Source: a bacterium
GTDB taxonomy: Bacteria > Bacillota > Clostridia > Oscillospirales > Acutalibacteraceae
NCBI GenBank assembly: GCA_020625635.1
Contig: JAHLBL010000005.1
Span: 1-23,366, forward strand
Reading direction: 5' to 3'
Length of the DNA: 23,366 nucleotides
Below are positions 7,011 to 14,903 of the stretch, one piece after another. The position numbers and the translations under genes are program-made. Under the pieces are notes generated by a model. It ran no database searches. It was not told the origin of the DNA and saw only the letters and a program-made list of their open reading frames with translations. Positions within the stretch are counted from its first letter, which is position 1, and the number at the start of each line of letters is the position of its first letter.

Positions 7011-8189
7011 TTAATGGTGGAAGAGTCTGATTCCTGTGAAGCACATTGTCATATTGTACTTGTCGCAGGTCTCGATTACATTGTCATCACGGATGGAGCC
7101 ACCGGGCTGAGCAACAAACTCAACTCCCGACTTGCGGGCTCTCTCGATGTTATCGCCGAACGGGAAGAACGCGTCTGAACCGAGAGCAACGCCGGAGTTC
7201 TTTGCTATCCATTCCTTCTTTTCCTCGGCAGTAAGCGGCTCGGGCTTAACCTTAAAGAGATTCTGCCATGTGCCGTCACGAAGTACATCCTCGCACTCGT
7301 CGGAGATATAAACGTCGATCGTGTTGTCACGGTCGGGACGACGGATATTATCTACAAACTGAAGTCCGAGTACCTTCGGATGCTGACGGAGCCACCAGAT
7401 ATCAGCCTTGTTACCTGCGAGACGTGTACAGTGTACACGCGACTGCTGACCGGCGCCGACGCCGATCGCCTGACCGTCCTTGGCATAGCAAACGGAATTG
7501 GACTGAGTGTATTTAAGAGTGATAAGAGCGATAATAAGGTCGCGCTTAGCTTCTTCTGTAAACTCTTTATTCTTTGTGGGAATATTAGCTGTAATCATTT
7601 CCTCGTCGATTTTGAGCTCGTTTCTTCCCTGCTCAAATGTGATGCCGAAAACATCCTTGTGCTCAATCGGCTCGGGAACATAATCGGGATCGATCTTTAC
7701 AACATTGTATGTACCCTTACGCTTTGTCTTAAGAATCTCAAGAGCCTCGGGAGTGTAGTCGGGGGCGATGATACCGTCGCTTACCTCACGCTGAAGAAGC
7801 TTGGCTGTCTGAGCGTCACAGGTATCGGAAAGAGCAACCCAGTCACCGTATGAGGACATTCTGTCAGCGCCTCTCGCCTTTGCGTAAGCGGAAGCTATCG
7901 GAGAAAGCTCGAGATCATCTACAAAATAAATCTTTTTGAGAGTATCCGAAAGCTCTGTTGCAACAGCAGCGCCTGCGGGGCTTACGTGCTTAAATGAAGC
8001 TGCCGCGGGAAGACCTGTAGCGATTTTAAGCTCACGTACCAGCTGCCACGAGTTGAAAGCGTCAAGGAAGTTGATGTAACCGGGCTTGCCGTTGAGAACC
8101 TCAACAGGAAGGTCAGTGCCGTTGTTCATAAAAATTCTCGACGGTTTCTGATTAGGATTACAACCATACTTAAGAGAGAGTTCGTTCAT
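7011..8189 (-). CDS. Stand-alone AICAR formyltransferase (PurH C-terminal domain only)
   Basis: Transfers a formyl group from 10-formyl-tetrahydrofolate to AICAR, giving FAICAR, the ninth step of purine synthesis. In most bacteria this domain is the C-terminal two thirds of bifunctional PurH. Here the 392 residues begin directly with the transformylase: SFKHVSPAG has the catalytic Lys67-His68 pair, YTQSNS is at 227-232, GAGQQSR at 245-251, and QPGGSIRD near the end. The N-terminal IMP cyclohydrolase domain is absent. The gene just upstream (purO) supplies that activity, so this is a natural split and not a truncation. ATG 8189 follows GGAGG with good spacing, 17 bases after purO. The name purV has been used for this stand-alone form, but I leave the symbol empty. 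Confidence 0.92.
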   Translation of the reverse strand: MNELSLKYGCNPNQKPSRIFMNNGTDLPVEVLNGKPGYINFLDAFNSWQLVRELKIATGLPAAASFKHVSPAGAAVATELSDTLKKIYFVDDLELSPIASAYAKARGADRMSSYGDWVALSDTCDAQTAKLLQREVSDGIIAPDYTPEALEILKTKRKGTYNVVKIDPDYVPEPIEHKDVFGITFEQGRNELKIDEEMITANIPTKNKEFTEEAKRDLIIALITLKYTQSNSVCYAKDGQAIGVGAGQQSRVHCTRLAGNKADIWWLRQHPKVLGLQFVDNIRRPDRDNTIDVYISDECEDVLRDGTWQNLFKVKPEPLTAEEKKEWIAKNSGVALGSDAFFPFGDNIERARKSGVEFVAQPGGSIRDDNVIETCDKYNMTMCFTGIRLFHH

Positions 8190-8206
8190 TTTGATTCCTC
8201 CGTTAA

Positions 8207-8941
8207 TTACTTGTTCTTGTTGATAATTCTTGAAGTAGCTTTATTGGAAGCTATATCAATGTATCTTACAAAGAGACTTACCTTATTCTCTTCGTTAAGA
8301 GCATTCCATACTTTCTCGGCAAATGTATCGATATCGTCATTGCCGATTTCAACTAATGTGGGCTCACCCTCGAAGCTGGGGAGCGGATCTCCGTCGCCCA
8401 TATATGTGTGGATGAAGTGACCTTCGCCCTGCAGCGGATGAGCGTAATCGAATGTGAATCTCTGGCAGCATTTGGGGTTGCCGTTAGCGCTTTTGAGGAT
8501 GGAAAGCGTGTAGGAAAGCTTTTCACCGCGTGCGTCAGCCTCGGTACGGCAATTTACAATACCACTGATTCTCGGTGTGTAGTTGGGAGCGTCAGGCTCA
8601 AACTCACGGGCGCTGAGGCTCTGCTCAAAGGTTCTGCCGCACGACATAAGAGCACAGATCGTGTCTGTCTGGTCTCCGTTTGTAACAACGGTGCTTTCGG
8701 CGATCGTACGAACGGGAGCATAGATAATAAGGCTCGGATCCTCGACCTTGCTTTCATCAAAAGCTTTTGTGCGGATACCGTCGCCGTCCTCAACGAATAC
8801 ACGGTTGCGGCTGTTTGCGCTCCTTCCCATAATAAAGTACGCGATTACAGCGTTTAAGCCGTCAGCTGTTCTTCCGAGGACAATTCCTCTTCCGGGGTAA
8901 CTTGTTGAGCTGATTTCTTTCTCGAGTGATACTGGTTTCAT
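8207..8941 (-). CDS. purO: IMP cyclohydrolase of the archaeal PurO type
   Basis: Closes the ring of FAICAR to give IMP, the last step of purine synthesis. I recognise the PurO family (IMP_cyclohyd), first known from archaea, from the N-terminal PGRGIVLGRTADG segment, the MGRSANSRNR block and the general layout. At 244 residues it is somewhat longer than the archaeal enzymes of about 200. It is unrelated to the MGS-like cyclohydrolase domain of PurH. Context supports the call: it lies between purN and a formyltransferase that lacks a cyclohydrolase domain. The start ATG 8941 follows AGGATGG, and the gap to purN is 15 bases. Base composition looks like its neighbours, so there is no sign of recent transfer. 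Function is family-based inference. Confidence 0.87.
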   Translation of the reverse strand: MKPVSLEKEISSTSYPGRGIVLGRTADGLNAVIAYFIMGRSANSRNRVFVEDGDGIRTKAFDESKVEDPSLIIYAPVRTIAESTVVTNGDQTDTICALMSCGRTFEQSLSAREFEPDAPNYTPRISGIVNCRTEADARGEKLSYTLSILKSANGNPKCCQRFTFDYAHPLQGEGHFIHTYMGDGDPLPSFEGEPTLVEIGNDDIDTFAEKVWNALNEENKVSLFVRYIDIASNKATSRIINKNK

Positions 8942-8956
8942 AATAATCCATCCTTT

Positions 8957-9583
8957 CTAATCGCCGATTACGGCAATGTTATTTACAACTTTGATTTTAT
9001 CCTGACAGAACAGAGAAACTGCCTCGGGCAATATCTTCCATTCCGCTTGTTCCATTATTCTTCTCTGTAAGGTTTCGGGAGTGTCGCCGTTCTTTACCTC
9101 AACGGCTTTCTGAATGATGATAGGACCTCCGTCGCACTCCTCGTTTACGAAATGAGCTGTCGCTCCGCTGACCTTGACGCCTTTTTTCAGCGCCGCCTCG
9201 TGAACTCTGAGCCCGTAAAAGCCCTCTCCGCAGAAGCTCGGTATCAACGCGGGGTGAATGTTGATGATCCTGTTTTCAAAAGCAGCTATAACCTTACTTC
9301 CGAGAATCGTCATAAAGCCCGCAAGAACAACAAGGTCAGCGTGCTTTTCTTTAAGAAGAGTCGTAAGAGCTATATCATACTCATCAAATTCGGAAAAATC
9401 CTTGCGGCGGATAACCGCGGTCTCGATATCGTTCTGCGCGGCTCTCTCAAGAGCATAAGCGTCCGGGTTGCTGGAGATAACGCAGGTTATCTTTCCGTTT
9501 ACAATCTTCCCCGACTTCTGAGCGTCAATGAGAGCCTGCAGATTTGTTCCGCCTCCCGAGACAAGAACTACTATGTTTTTCAT
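8957..9583 (-). CDS. purN: Phosphoribosylglycinamide formyltransferase (GART)
   Basis: Formylates glycinamide ribonucleotide with 10-formyl-tetrahydrofolate. The 208-residue length is typical. The N-terminal VLVSGGGTNLQALI phosphate loop is clear, and the catalytic residues of the family are present: Asn108 and His110 in INIHPALIPSF and Asp151 in ECDGGP. Its ATG overlaps the purM stop codon by four bases (ATGA), so the two are probably translationally coupled. Confidence 0.97.
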   Translation of the reverse strand: MKNIVVLVSGGGTNLQALIDAQKSGKIVNGKITCVISSNPDAYALERAAQNDIETAVIRRKDFSEFDEYDIALTTLLKEKHADLVVLAGFMTILGSKVIAAFENRIINIHPALIPSFCGEGFYGLRVHEAALKKGVKVSGATAHFVNEECDGGPIIIQKAVEVKNGDTPETLQRRIMEQAEWKILPEAVSLFCQDKIKVVNNIAVIGD

Positions 9584-10614
9584 TCGATAATAACTCCCTC
9601 GTCACCCTTGACAACTTCGCCGAGAACAACCGCGTCCTCGCCGTTCTTTCCGAGCACCTCAAGAGCTTTTTCAACATCGTTCTTATCTACGGCTATTATC
9701 ATACCAACGCCCATATTAAAGGTGTTGAACATATCATGCTCGGGGATGTTGCCCACTCTCTGAATAACGTCAAAAATCGGAAGCACGGGAATAGCGTCCT
9801 TCTTGATTCTGGCGGTAAGTCCGTCTTTGAGCATTCTGGGGATGTTCTCGTAGAAGCCGCCGCCCGTGATATGTGAAATAGCTTTTACATCGACCTCGTT
9901 AAGAAGTGCGAATACAGGCTTAACATAAATCTTTGTAGGTGTAAGCAGTGTTTCTCCGAGAGGCTTGTCGAGCTCGGGATATGTGTTGTTTATTGTATTT
10001 TCGTCAATACCGAATACCTTTCTGACAAGAGAAAAGCCGTTTGAGTGAACACCCGACGATTTAAGTCCGATAAGTACGTCGCCCTCACAGAGCTTGCTGC
10101 CGTCAATCATTTTCGGCTTATCAACCAAACCTACACAGAAGCCCGCTACGTCATACTCATCAACAGGCATAAGTCCCGGATGCTCCGCGGTTTCACCTCC
10201 GACAAGAGCGCACTCAGACTGAACGCAGCCCTCAGCTATACCCTCAACTATGGAAGCGACCTTCTCGGGGATGTTCTTTCCGATAGCGATATAATCGAGG
10301 AAAAACAGCGGTTTAGCGCCGCAGCAGATAACATCATTAACGCACATGGCGACAGCATCAATGCCGATCGTGTTATGAATACCCGTAAGGAAAGCAAGCT
10401 TAATCTTTGTGCCGACACCGTCAGTGCCGCTAATCAAGACGGGCTCCTCCATACCCTTGAAATCGGGAGCAAATAATCCTCCGAATCCGCCGATGCCCGA
10501 AATCACACCCGGGATCGTAGTTCTCGCAACGTGCTTTTTGATTAATTCAACAGACTCATAGCCTGCTGTAATATCAACACCCGCGTCCTTATAACTTTCG
10601 CTGAAACTTTTCAT
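9580..10614 (-). CDS. purM: Phosphoribosylformylglycinamidine cyclo-ligase (AIR synthetase)
   Basis: Converts FGAM to AIR using ATP. The 344 residues fit the family. Recognisable are SYKDAGVDITAG at the N-terminus, the ATP/Mg-binding GTDGVGTK (63-70), GIDAVAMCVNDV (84-95), and GGETAEHPG further on. ATG 10614 follows GAGGAG, 12 bases after the purF stop. Its substrate comes from PurLQS, whose genes are not in the window. Confidence 0.97.
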   Translation of the reverse strand: MKSFSESYKDAGVDITAGYESVELIKKHVARTTIPGVISGIGGFGGLFAPDFKGMEEPVLISGTDGVGTKIKLAFLTGIHNTIGIDAVAMCVNDVICCGAKPLFFLDYIAIGKNIPEKVASIVEGIAEGCVQSECALVGGETAEHPGLMPVDEYDVAGFCVGLVDKPKMIDGSKLCEGDVLIGLKSSGVHSNGFSLVRKVFGIDENTINNTYPELDKPLGETLLTPTKIYVKPVFALLNEVDVKAISHITGGGFYENIPRMLKDGLTARIKKDAIPVLPIFDVIQRVGNIPEHDMFNTFNMGVGMIIAVDKNDVEKALEVLGKNGEDAVVLGEVVKGDEGVIIE

Positions 10615-10626
10615 ATTTTACTCCTC

Positions 10627-12072
10627 TTAGAATTTCTGAATTTTACTGGCAAATTTATCTTCGTATATAATCTTCGGCTTATCAGCTTTATAGTTTCCGC
10701 TGAAGCAGCCGTCGCAAAGTCCGATGGAACAGCCGTCGGCGATCTGATGGATGCCTTCAATGCTCAGGAAGCTGAGCGAATCGGCTCCGATATGCTCTCT
10801 TAGCTCATCCACGGACATCTTATTTGAAATAAGCTTACTCTCCTCGGGAAGGTCAACGCCGAAGTAGCACGCGTATTTGAACTCAGGAGAGCTTATACGC
10901 ATATGAACCTCGCTCGCGCCTGCCTGCTTAAGAAGCTTAACGATATGAGCCGAGGTGTTGCCGTGAACGATCGAGTCGTCAATAATAACAACGCGCTTGC
11001 CTTCAACTACGTTTTTAAGCACGTTAAGTCTCATCTTAAGGAGCTTATTCTTCTTATCAGTTCCCACGCCGTCGCGTGTTCTGCCGATGTACTTGTTCTT
11101 GATAAACGCCGTAGCGTAAGGAATACCCGAAACCTCGGCAAATCCCTGAGCTGCGTCAAGTCCCGAATCAGGTACACCGCAAACCAGATCGGCTTCAACG
11201 GGATTTTCCTTATAAAGCAGCTCACCTGCTTTTTTTCTGGCTGAATTAACGTGTACGCCGTCGATAATCGAATCGGGACGGGCAACGTAAATATATTCAA
11301 AGAGACACAACGAAGCGCGTTTTTTCTTATTGCAGAAAAGGCTTCTGATGCCGCTCTTATCGACAACGATCATTTCTCCCGGCTGAACGTCGCGGATAAA
11401 CTTACCGCCGATTGATTCAATGGCGCAGCTTTCTGAGGCGATAATATAACTGTTTTCGAGCTTTCCGATACACAGCGGCTTAAAACCGTGAGGGTCACGG
11501 ACGCCGATCAGCTTATCGGGAAAACTGATTACAAAGGAATACGCGCCTTTGAGCTTTTCCATTGTGCGAAGCACAGCGTCCTCAATTGTATCACAATCGA
11601 CCTTGTAGGACGCGATTGTGTAACCGATAATCTCAGCGTGAGAGTTGGACTGGAAGATCGCGCCGCCCTGCTCAAGCTCGTTACGGATCTCGGCAAAATT
11701 CGTGATACAGCCGTTATTTGCAAGAGCCAGAGAGCCCTCGATATATCTCATAACAAGAGGCTGAGAAGCGGCTCTGTCAAGATAATCGAGCGTCGTATAT
11801 CGCAGGTGCGCTACGGAAATCTCTCCGTTAGGAAGCTTTTTGAGGTTAGCCTCGGTGCATACCGTAGACACAATGCCAAGGTCCTTAACCGTATGCGGTT
11901 CTCCGTCCTTCATTACGGTCAGTCCCGCGCTCGCCTGTCCGCGGTGCTGTAAGCCGTACATCGCGTCATGTGTTACGGAAACGATATCAAAATTGTCGTT
12001 ATTATAAAAACCAAAAACGCCGCATTCGTCGTTTGCTTTGTCACGAGATTTATCTATGATTATACTTTTCAA
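10627..12072 (-). CDS. purF: Amidophosphoribosyltransferase
   Basis: Commits PRPP to purine synthesis by moving the glutamine amide nitrogen onto it. The 481 residues carry an N-terminal propeptide that would be removed to expose the nucleophile Cys17 (DECGVFGF), a glutaminase domain to about 240, and a phosphoribosyltransferase domain. Four cysteines (256, 402, 453, 456) have spacing like that of the 4Fe-4S ligands of the B. subtilis enzyme, so an iron-sulfur cluster is likely. Odd: the PRPP loop reads DDSIVHGNTS (365-374) where DDSIVRGTTS is usual, and the flexible loop after YIGRT (328-332) lacks the usual FIQP-type sequence. The start codon is TTG, overlapping the purE stop by four bases (TTGA), so translation is probably coupled. 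Confidence 0.93.
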   Translation of the reverse strand: MKSIIIDKSRDKANDECGVFGFYNNDNFDIVSVTHDAMYGLQHRGQASAGLTVMKDGEPHTVKDLGIVSTVCTEANLKKLPNGEISVAHLRYTTLDYLDRAASQPLVMRYIEGSLALANNGCITNFAEIRNELEQGGAIFQSNSHAEIIGYTIASYKVDCDTIEDAVLRTMEKLKGAYSFVISFPDKLIGVRDPHGFKPLCIGKLENSYIIASESCAIESIGGKFIRDVQPGEMIVVDKSGIRSLFCNKKKRASLCLFEYIYVARPDSIIDGVHVNSARKKAGELLYKENPVEADLVCGVPDSGLDAAQGFAEVSGIPYATAFIKNKYIGRTRDGVGTDKKNKLLKMRLNVLKNVVEGKRVVIIDDSIVHGNTSAHIVKLLKQAGASEVHMRISSPEFKYACYFGVDLPEESKLISNKMSVDELREHIGADSLSFLSIEGIHQIADGCSIGLCDGCFSGNYKADKPKIIYEDKFASKIQKF

Positions 12073-12566
12073 AGCTCAGCAGCCTTTCTCATAATATCTT
12101 CATCTTTTTTACCGACCACTTCAGCCATATCGGCTTTCATAGCGGAGAGCTTATCAGCAAGCTCGTCGTCAGTGATTGCAAGCATTTCAACCGCAAGGAT
12201 AGCCGCGTTCGCTGCGCCGTCAACACCTACGGTCGCTACAGGGATTCCCGGGGGCATCATAACTGTTGCCAGCAAAGCGTCCATACCGTCAAACGCCGCG
12301 GACTTGATCGGAATACCGATAACAGGCAAAGTCGTATGCGCAGCCAGAACACCGGCAAGATGAGCCGCCATACCTGCTGCGGCGATTATAACACCGAAGC
12401 CTTCAGCCTTGGCGTTCTTCGAAAACTCAGCCGCTTTCTCGGGTGTACGATGAGCGCTCATAACTCTGACTTCGTAAGGCACACCAAATTCTTTGAGCTT
12501 AAGGACTGCCTTGGAAACAACCTTGAAATCGCTGTCAGAACCCATTATGATTGCAACTTTTTTCAT
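12069..12566 (-). CDS. purE: N5-carboxyaminoimidazole ribonucleotide mutase / AIR carboxylase
   Basis: Produces CAIR in step six of purine synthesis. The 165 residues contain the MGSDSDF loop (8-13), the catalytic His39 in SAHRTP, and the C-terminal GIPVATVGVDGAANAA region. The core segment AAAGMAAHLAG (62-72) differs from the GAGGAAHLPG of well-studied class I enzymes such as E. coli PurE. No purK lies nearby, so whether the substrate is N5-CAIR or AIR plus CO2 is open. It is the first gene of the operon; the ATG is preceded by GAAGGGAAG and a leader of only about 33 bases. Confidence 0.95.
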   Translation of the reverse strand: MKKVAIIMGSDSDFKVVSKAVLKLKEFGVPYEVRVMSAHRTPEKAAEFSKNAKAEGFGVIIAAAGMAAHLAGVLAAHTTLPVIGIPIKSAAFDGMDALLATVMMPPGIPVATVGVDGAANAAILAVEMLAITDDELADKLSAMKADMAEVVGKKDEDIMRKAAEL

Positions 12567-12605
12567 TCTAAATTCTTCCCTTCGGTAAGTATTAAATACC
12601 CCTTT

Positions 12606-12634
12606 ATTATACTTAAAATCCGAGAATTATTCAA
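12606..12634 (-). promoter_or_regulatory. Sigma-A promoter of the purine operon
   Basis: On the minus strand TTGAAT (12629-12634), a 17-base spacer and a perfect TATAAT (12606-12611), 39 bases before the purE ATG. The leader is too short to hold a purine riboswitch. Confidence 0.65.
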
Positions 12635-12755
12635 TAGTATCGACGGTATTTTATTGATTTCATAACATAAGTTTATTAAATTTTAAAAAACAGGCGAATT
12701 TTGTAAGAATTAAACAAACATTCCGTAGTCTATCGGCAGATAATATATAAACAAA

Positions 12756-12790
12756 GAAAAGGCGGTCCGAATCACAAATTCGAACCACCT
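12756..12790 (-). terminator. Terminator of the NfeD/SPFH operon
   Basis: A 13-bp stem (12778-12790 with 12760-12772, two G-U pairs) and 5-base loop, followed on the minus strand by TTTTCTTTG. It starts five bases after the stop codon of the SPFH gene. Confidence 0.85.
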
Positions 12791-12795
12791 GTATA

Positions 12796-13710
12796 TTATT
12801 CCTTATCTTTCTCCCAGAAAGCTTTAAGCGCGGACACGTAGCCTGCCATATTCTGAATATCGGAAGGTACAATAATCTTTGTAGCCTTTCCGTCTGCAGC
12901 CTTTGCGAAAGCCTCAAGGCTCTTGAGCGCTACAACAGGATCAGAGGGAGCGGCTTCGTTAAGCATCTTGATAGCATCGGCATTAGCCTTCTGTACGGTA
13001 AGAATAGCCTCCGCTTCACCTGCTGCTTCACGGATTTTCTGCTCTCTTACAGCGTCAGCCTTTAAAATAGCCGACTCTTTCATACCTTCAGCTACGAGAA
13101 TCTGACTGCGCTTTTCACCCTCTGCGTCAAGAATTCTGGCACGGCGCTCACGCTCAGCCTTCATCTGCTTTTCCATCGCGTCCTGGATCTCACGCGGCGG
13201 AAGGATATTCTTCAGCTCAACGCGGATAACCTTAATACCCCACGCGTCTGTCGCTTCATCAAGGATAATTCTGATTTTATCGTTGATCGTATCACGTGAC
13301 GTGAGTGTAGAGTCGAGCTCAAGGTCACCTATGATATTACGCAGAGTGGTAGCGGTGAGGTTCTCGATCGCCGAGAGCGGATTCTCAACACCGTAGGTGT
13401 AGAGCTTCGGGTCTGTAATCTCGAAGTAAACTACCGTATCGATCTGCATGGTAACATTATCGCGAGTGATAACGGGCTGAGGCGGAAAGTCAACAACCTG
13501 CTCTTTAAGAGATACTTTTCTCGCGATTCTGTCAATGAACGGAACCTTAAGGTGCAGACCTGTACCCCATGTCGCGCTGTAAGCGCCGAGACGCTCAATA
13601 ACCATTGCGTGCGCCTGGGGAACAATCTTTATATTCTTGACAACGATTAAGAGAATAACGACAATTATTCCCAGAAACAAAAGCAAAGAAACATCAATGT
13701 TATTATTCAT
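12796..13710 (-). CDS. SPFH/Band 7 (stomatin, slipin-like) membrane protein
   Basis: A membrane-anchored scaffold protein of the stomatin/QmcA class, thought to form oligomeric rings in membrane microdomains; no enzyme activity is expected. The 304 residues comprise one membrane helix (about 8-24), an SPFH domain (about 26-190, starting IVPQAHAMVIERLGAY) and a charged coiled-coil rich in Ala, Glu and Arg (about 190-260). The block ILPPREIQDAMEKQMKAER is typical of the family. ATG 13710 follows AAGGAGAA. It lies 12 bases after an NfeD-like gene, and this pairing is seen widely in bacteria and archaea, where the NfeD partner is believed to interact with the SPFH protein. Confidence 0.92.
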   Translation of the reverse strand: MNNNIDVSLLLFLGIIVVILLIVVKNIKIVPQAHAMVIERLGAYSATWGTGLHLKVPFIDRIARKVSLKEQVVDFPPQPVITRDNVTMQIDTVVYFEITDPKLYTYGVENPLSAIENLTATTLRNIIGDLELDSTLTSRDTINDKIRIILDEATDAWGIKVIRVELKNILPPREIQDAMEKQMKAERERRARILDAEGEKRSQILVAEGMKESAILKADAVREQKIREAAGEAEAILTVQKANADAIKMLNEAAPSDPVVALKSLEAFAKAADGKATKIIVPSDIQNMAGYVSALKAFWEKDKE

Positions 13711-13722
13711 AGTTTATTCTCC

Positions 13723-14160
13723 TTATACAATTTCAACAACAAGCTTAACGCCCTCAATAGCAACTATGCGGACATTAGCTCCTGTTTTTATTTCACTTTC
13801 GTTGGAACTTTTGGCGCTCCATACCTTGCCGTCGATGTTTACCGTACCTTTCCCCTGCAAATTATCGATATCATCGGTCACAAGACCGACTCTGCCGATA
13901 AGGCGGTCGGAATTCGTAGGCTCAACTTTGCGCTTTTTCATAACCTTTTTTACAAAAGGTCTCGTTCCGATAAGCGCCGCGAGCGATACCACGACAAACA
14001 CAATTGACTGAATAAGAATGTTATCGGTAAACATACATGTAACCGCGGCGGCTACACCGCCGATAACAAACCAGATGGAAACAAGCTGAGTCGTAAGTGC
14101 CTCGCAGATAAGCATAAAGACGGCAAAAATAACCCATACAAAAATCATATAATTGTCCAT
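13723..14160 (-). CDS. NfeD-like membrane protein with C-terminal OB-fold
   Basis: A short NfeD homologue (145 residues) of the type that lacks the ClpP-like protease domain. It has three hydrophobic segments (about 4-24, 27-45 and 50-68) and a soluble C-terminal part starting near SDRLIGRVGLVTDD that fits the NfeD OB-fold. Start choice: ATG 14160 follows AGGGGAAGGT; the open frame extends 11 codons further but those codons cover the ribosome binding site. It is the first gene of a two-gene operon with the SPFH protein. The exact role is unknown. Confidence 0.85.
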   Translation of the reverse strand: MDNYMIFVWVIFAVFMLICEALTTQLVSIWFVIGGVAAAVTCMFTDNILIQSIVFVVVSLAALIGTRPFVKKVMKKRKVEPTNSDRLIGRVGLVTDDIDNLQGKGTVNIDGKVWSAKSSNESEIKTGANVRIVAIEGVKLVVEIV

Positions 14161-14183
14161 ATTACCTTCCCCTTTACGTTGTA

Positions 14184-14212
14184 ATAATAGCATTTTAATT
14201 TATTTTAGTCAA
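14184..14212 (-). promoter_or_regulatory. Sigma-A promoter of the nfeD-SPFH operon
   Basis: On the minus strand TTGACT (14207-14212), a 17-base spacer and TATTAT (14184-14189), each five of six matches, 23 bases before the NfeD start codon. Confidence 0.65.
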
Positions 14213-14220
14213 TATCGGAC

Positions 14221-14249
14221 TATACAATTTACAAAATTTATGTTAAAAT
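14221..14249 (+). promoter_or_regulatory. Candidate promoter of the DUF4364 gene
   Basis: TATACA (14221-14226), a 17-base spacer and TAAAAT (14244-14249) with an extended -10 TG at 14241-14242. It is back to back with the nfeD promoter; the two -35 elements are only eight bases apart. Confidence 0.5.
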
Positions 14250-14267
14250 AAATCAGAGGTGAGAAAT

Positions 14268-14903
14268 ATGGCATTTGATACTTTTGACGAAGGCATAAAC
14301 TACGGCGGTGTACGCTCGAAAAACGAGATAAGAACACTGATATGTTATCTTTATGCCTCTGTAAAAAAGCCTATGAGCAAGGAAATCGTGATTGAAGCAA
14401 TCCAGAAAAAGGGACTCGCCAATTATTTTGAAACAAGCTCGTGCTTTGACGACCTCATTATCCACAACAACATAGAGCTCGTTGACGACAAGGATAAGCT
14501 GTATTATCTTACCCCGAACGGCAGTATGGTGGCAAATCAGCTTGAAAACACTCTTCCCGTGTCGGTTAAGGAAAAGGCGTTTACCTGCGCGCTCGACTTA
14601 TTAAGACAGCGCCGTATCGAGAAGGAGAACGCGGTTTCGATTACAAAGACAGATAACGGATTCATAGTCAACTGCAAGATATCGGGCGGAGATATGGATT
14701 TACTGTCAATGGATATCTACGCGCCGGACTATAATCAGGCAAAGGTTATCAAAAAGAATTTTCACAGGGATCCCGAGCTGCTTTACAAAATAATTATGGG
14801 AAGTATGACGCGTGATAAGGAAATGATCACCGATACGCTCAATGAGTTAGAAGAAAAGATTAACCGCAAGCAAAGCCGTTACCCCGGGGATTCCAAGCAC
14901 TAA
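14268..14903 (+). CDS. DUF4364-family protein, probable winged-helix N-terminus
   Basis: A 211-residue protein that I recognise as the clostridial DUF4364 family from its length and opening (MAFDTFDEGI followed by SKNEIRTLICYLY). The first 95 residues or so look like a winged helix: three helical stretches and an LYYLTPNGSMVANQLE wing or tail segment, as in PadR/ArsR-like regulators. The rest is an alpha/beta domain with no motif I can name. A role as a transcription regulator is a guess from fold; no target is evident. Start choice: ATG 14268 follows GAGGTGA with five-base spacing; the GTG three codons earlier lies inside that site. The last 57 bases overlap the bofA-like gene on the opposite strand. 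Confidence 0.8.
   Translation: MAFDTFDEGINYGGVRSKNEIRTLICYLYASVKKPMSKEIVIEAIQKKGLANYFETSSCFDDLIIHNNIELVDDKDKLYYLTPNGSMVANQLENTLPVSVKEKAFTCALDLLRQRRIEKENAVSITKTDNGFIVNCKISGGDMDLLSMDIYAPDYNQAKVIKKNFHRDPELLYKIIMGSMTRDKEMITDTLNELEEKINRKQSRYPGDSKH

Noticed and set aside
12567..12660. Possible guanine or PRPP riboswitch before purE
   Set aside because: The TATAAT box leaves only about 33 bases of leader, and no conserved riboswitch core is present.
12760..12790. tRNA-like TTCGAAT/TTCGAAC segments
   Set aside because: They form a 13-bp hairpin followed by T residues directly after a stop codon, so it is a terminator; no acceptor stem or anticodon arm exists.
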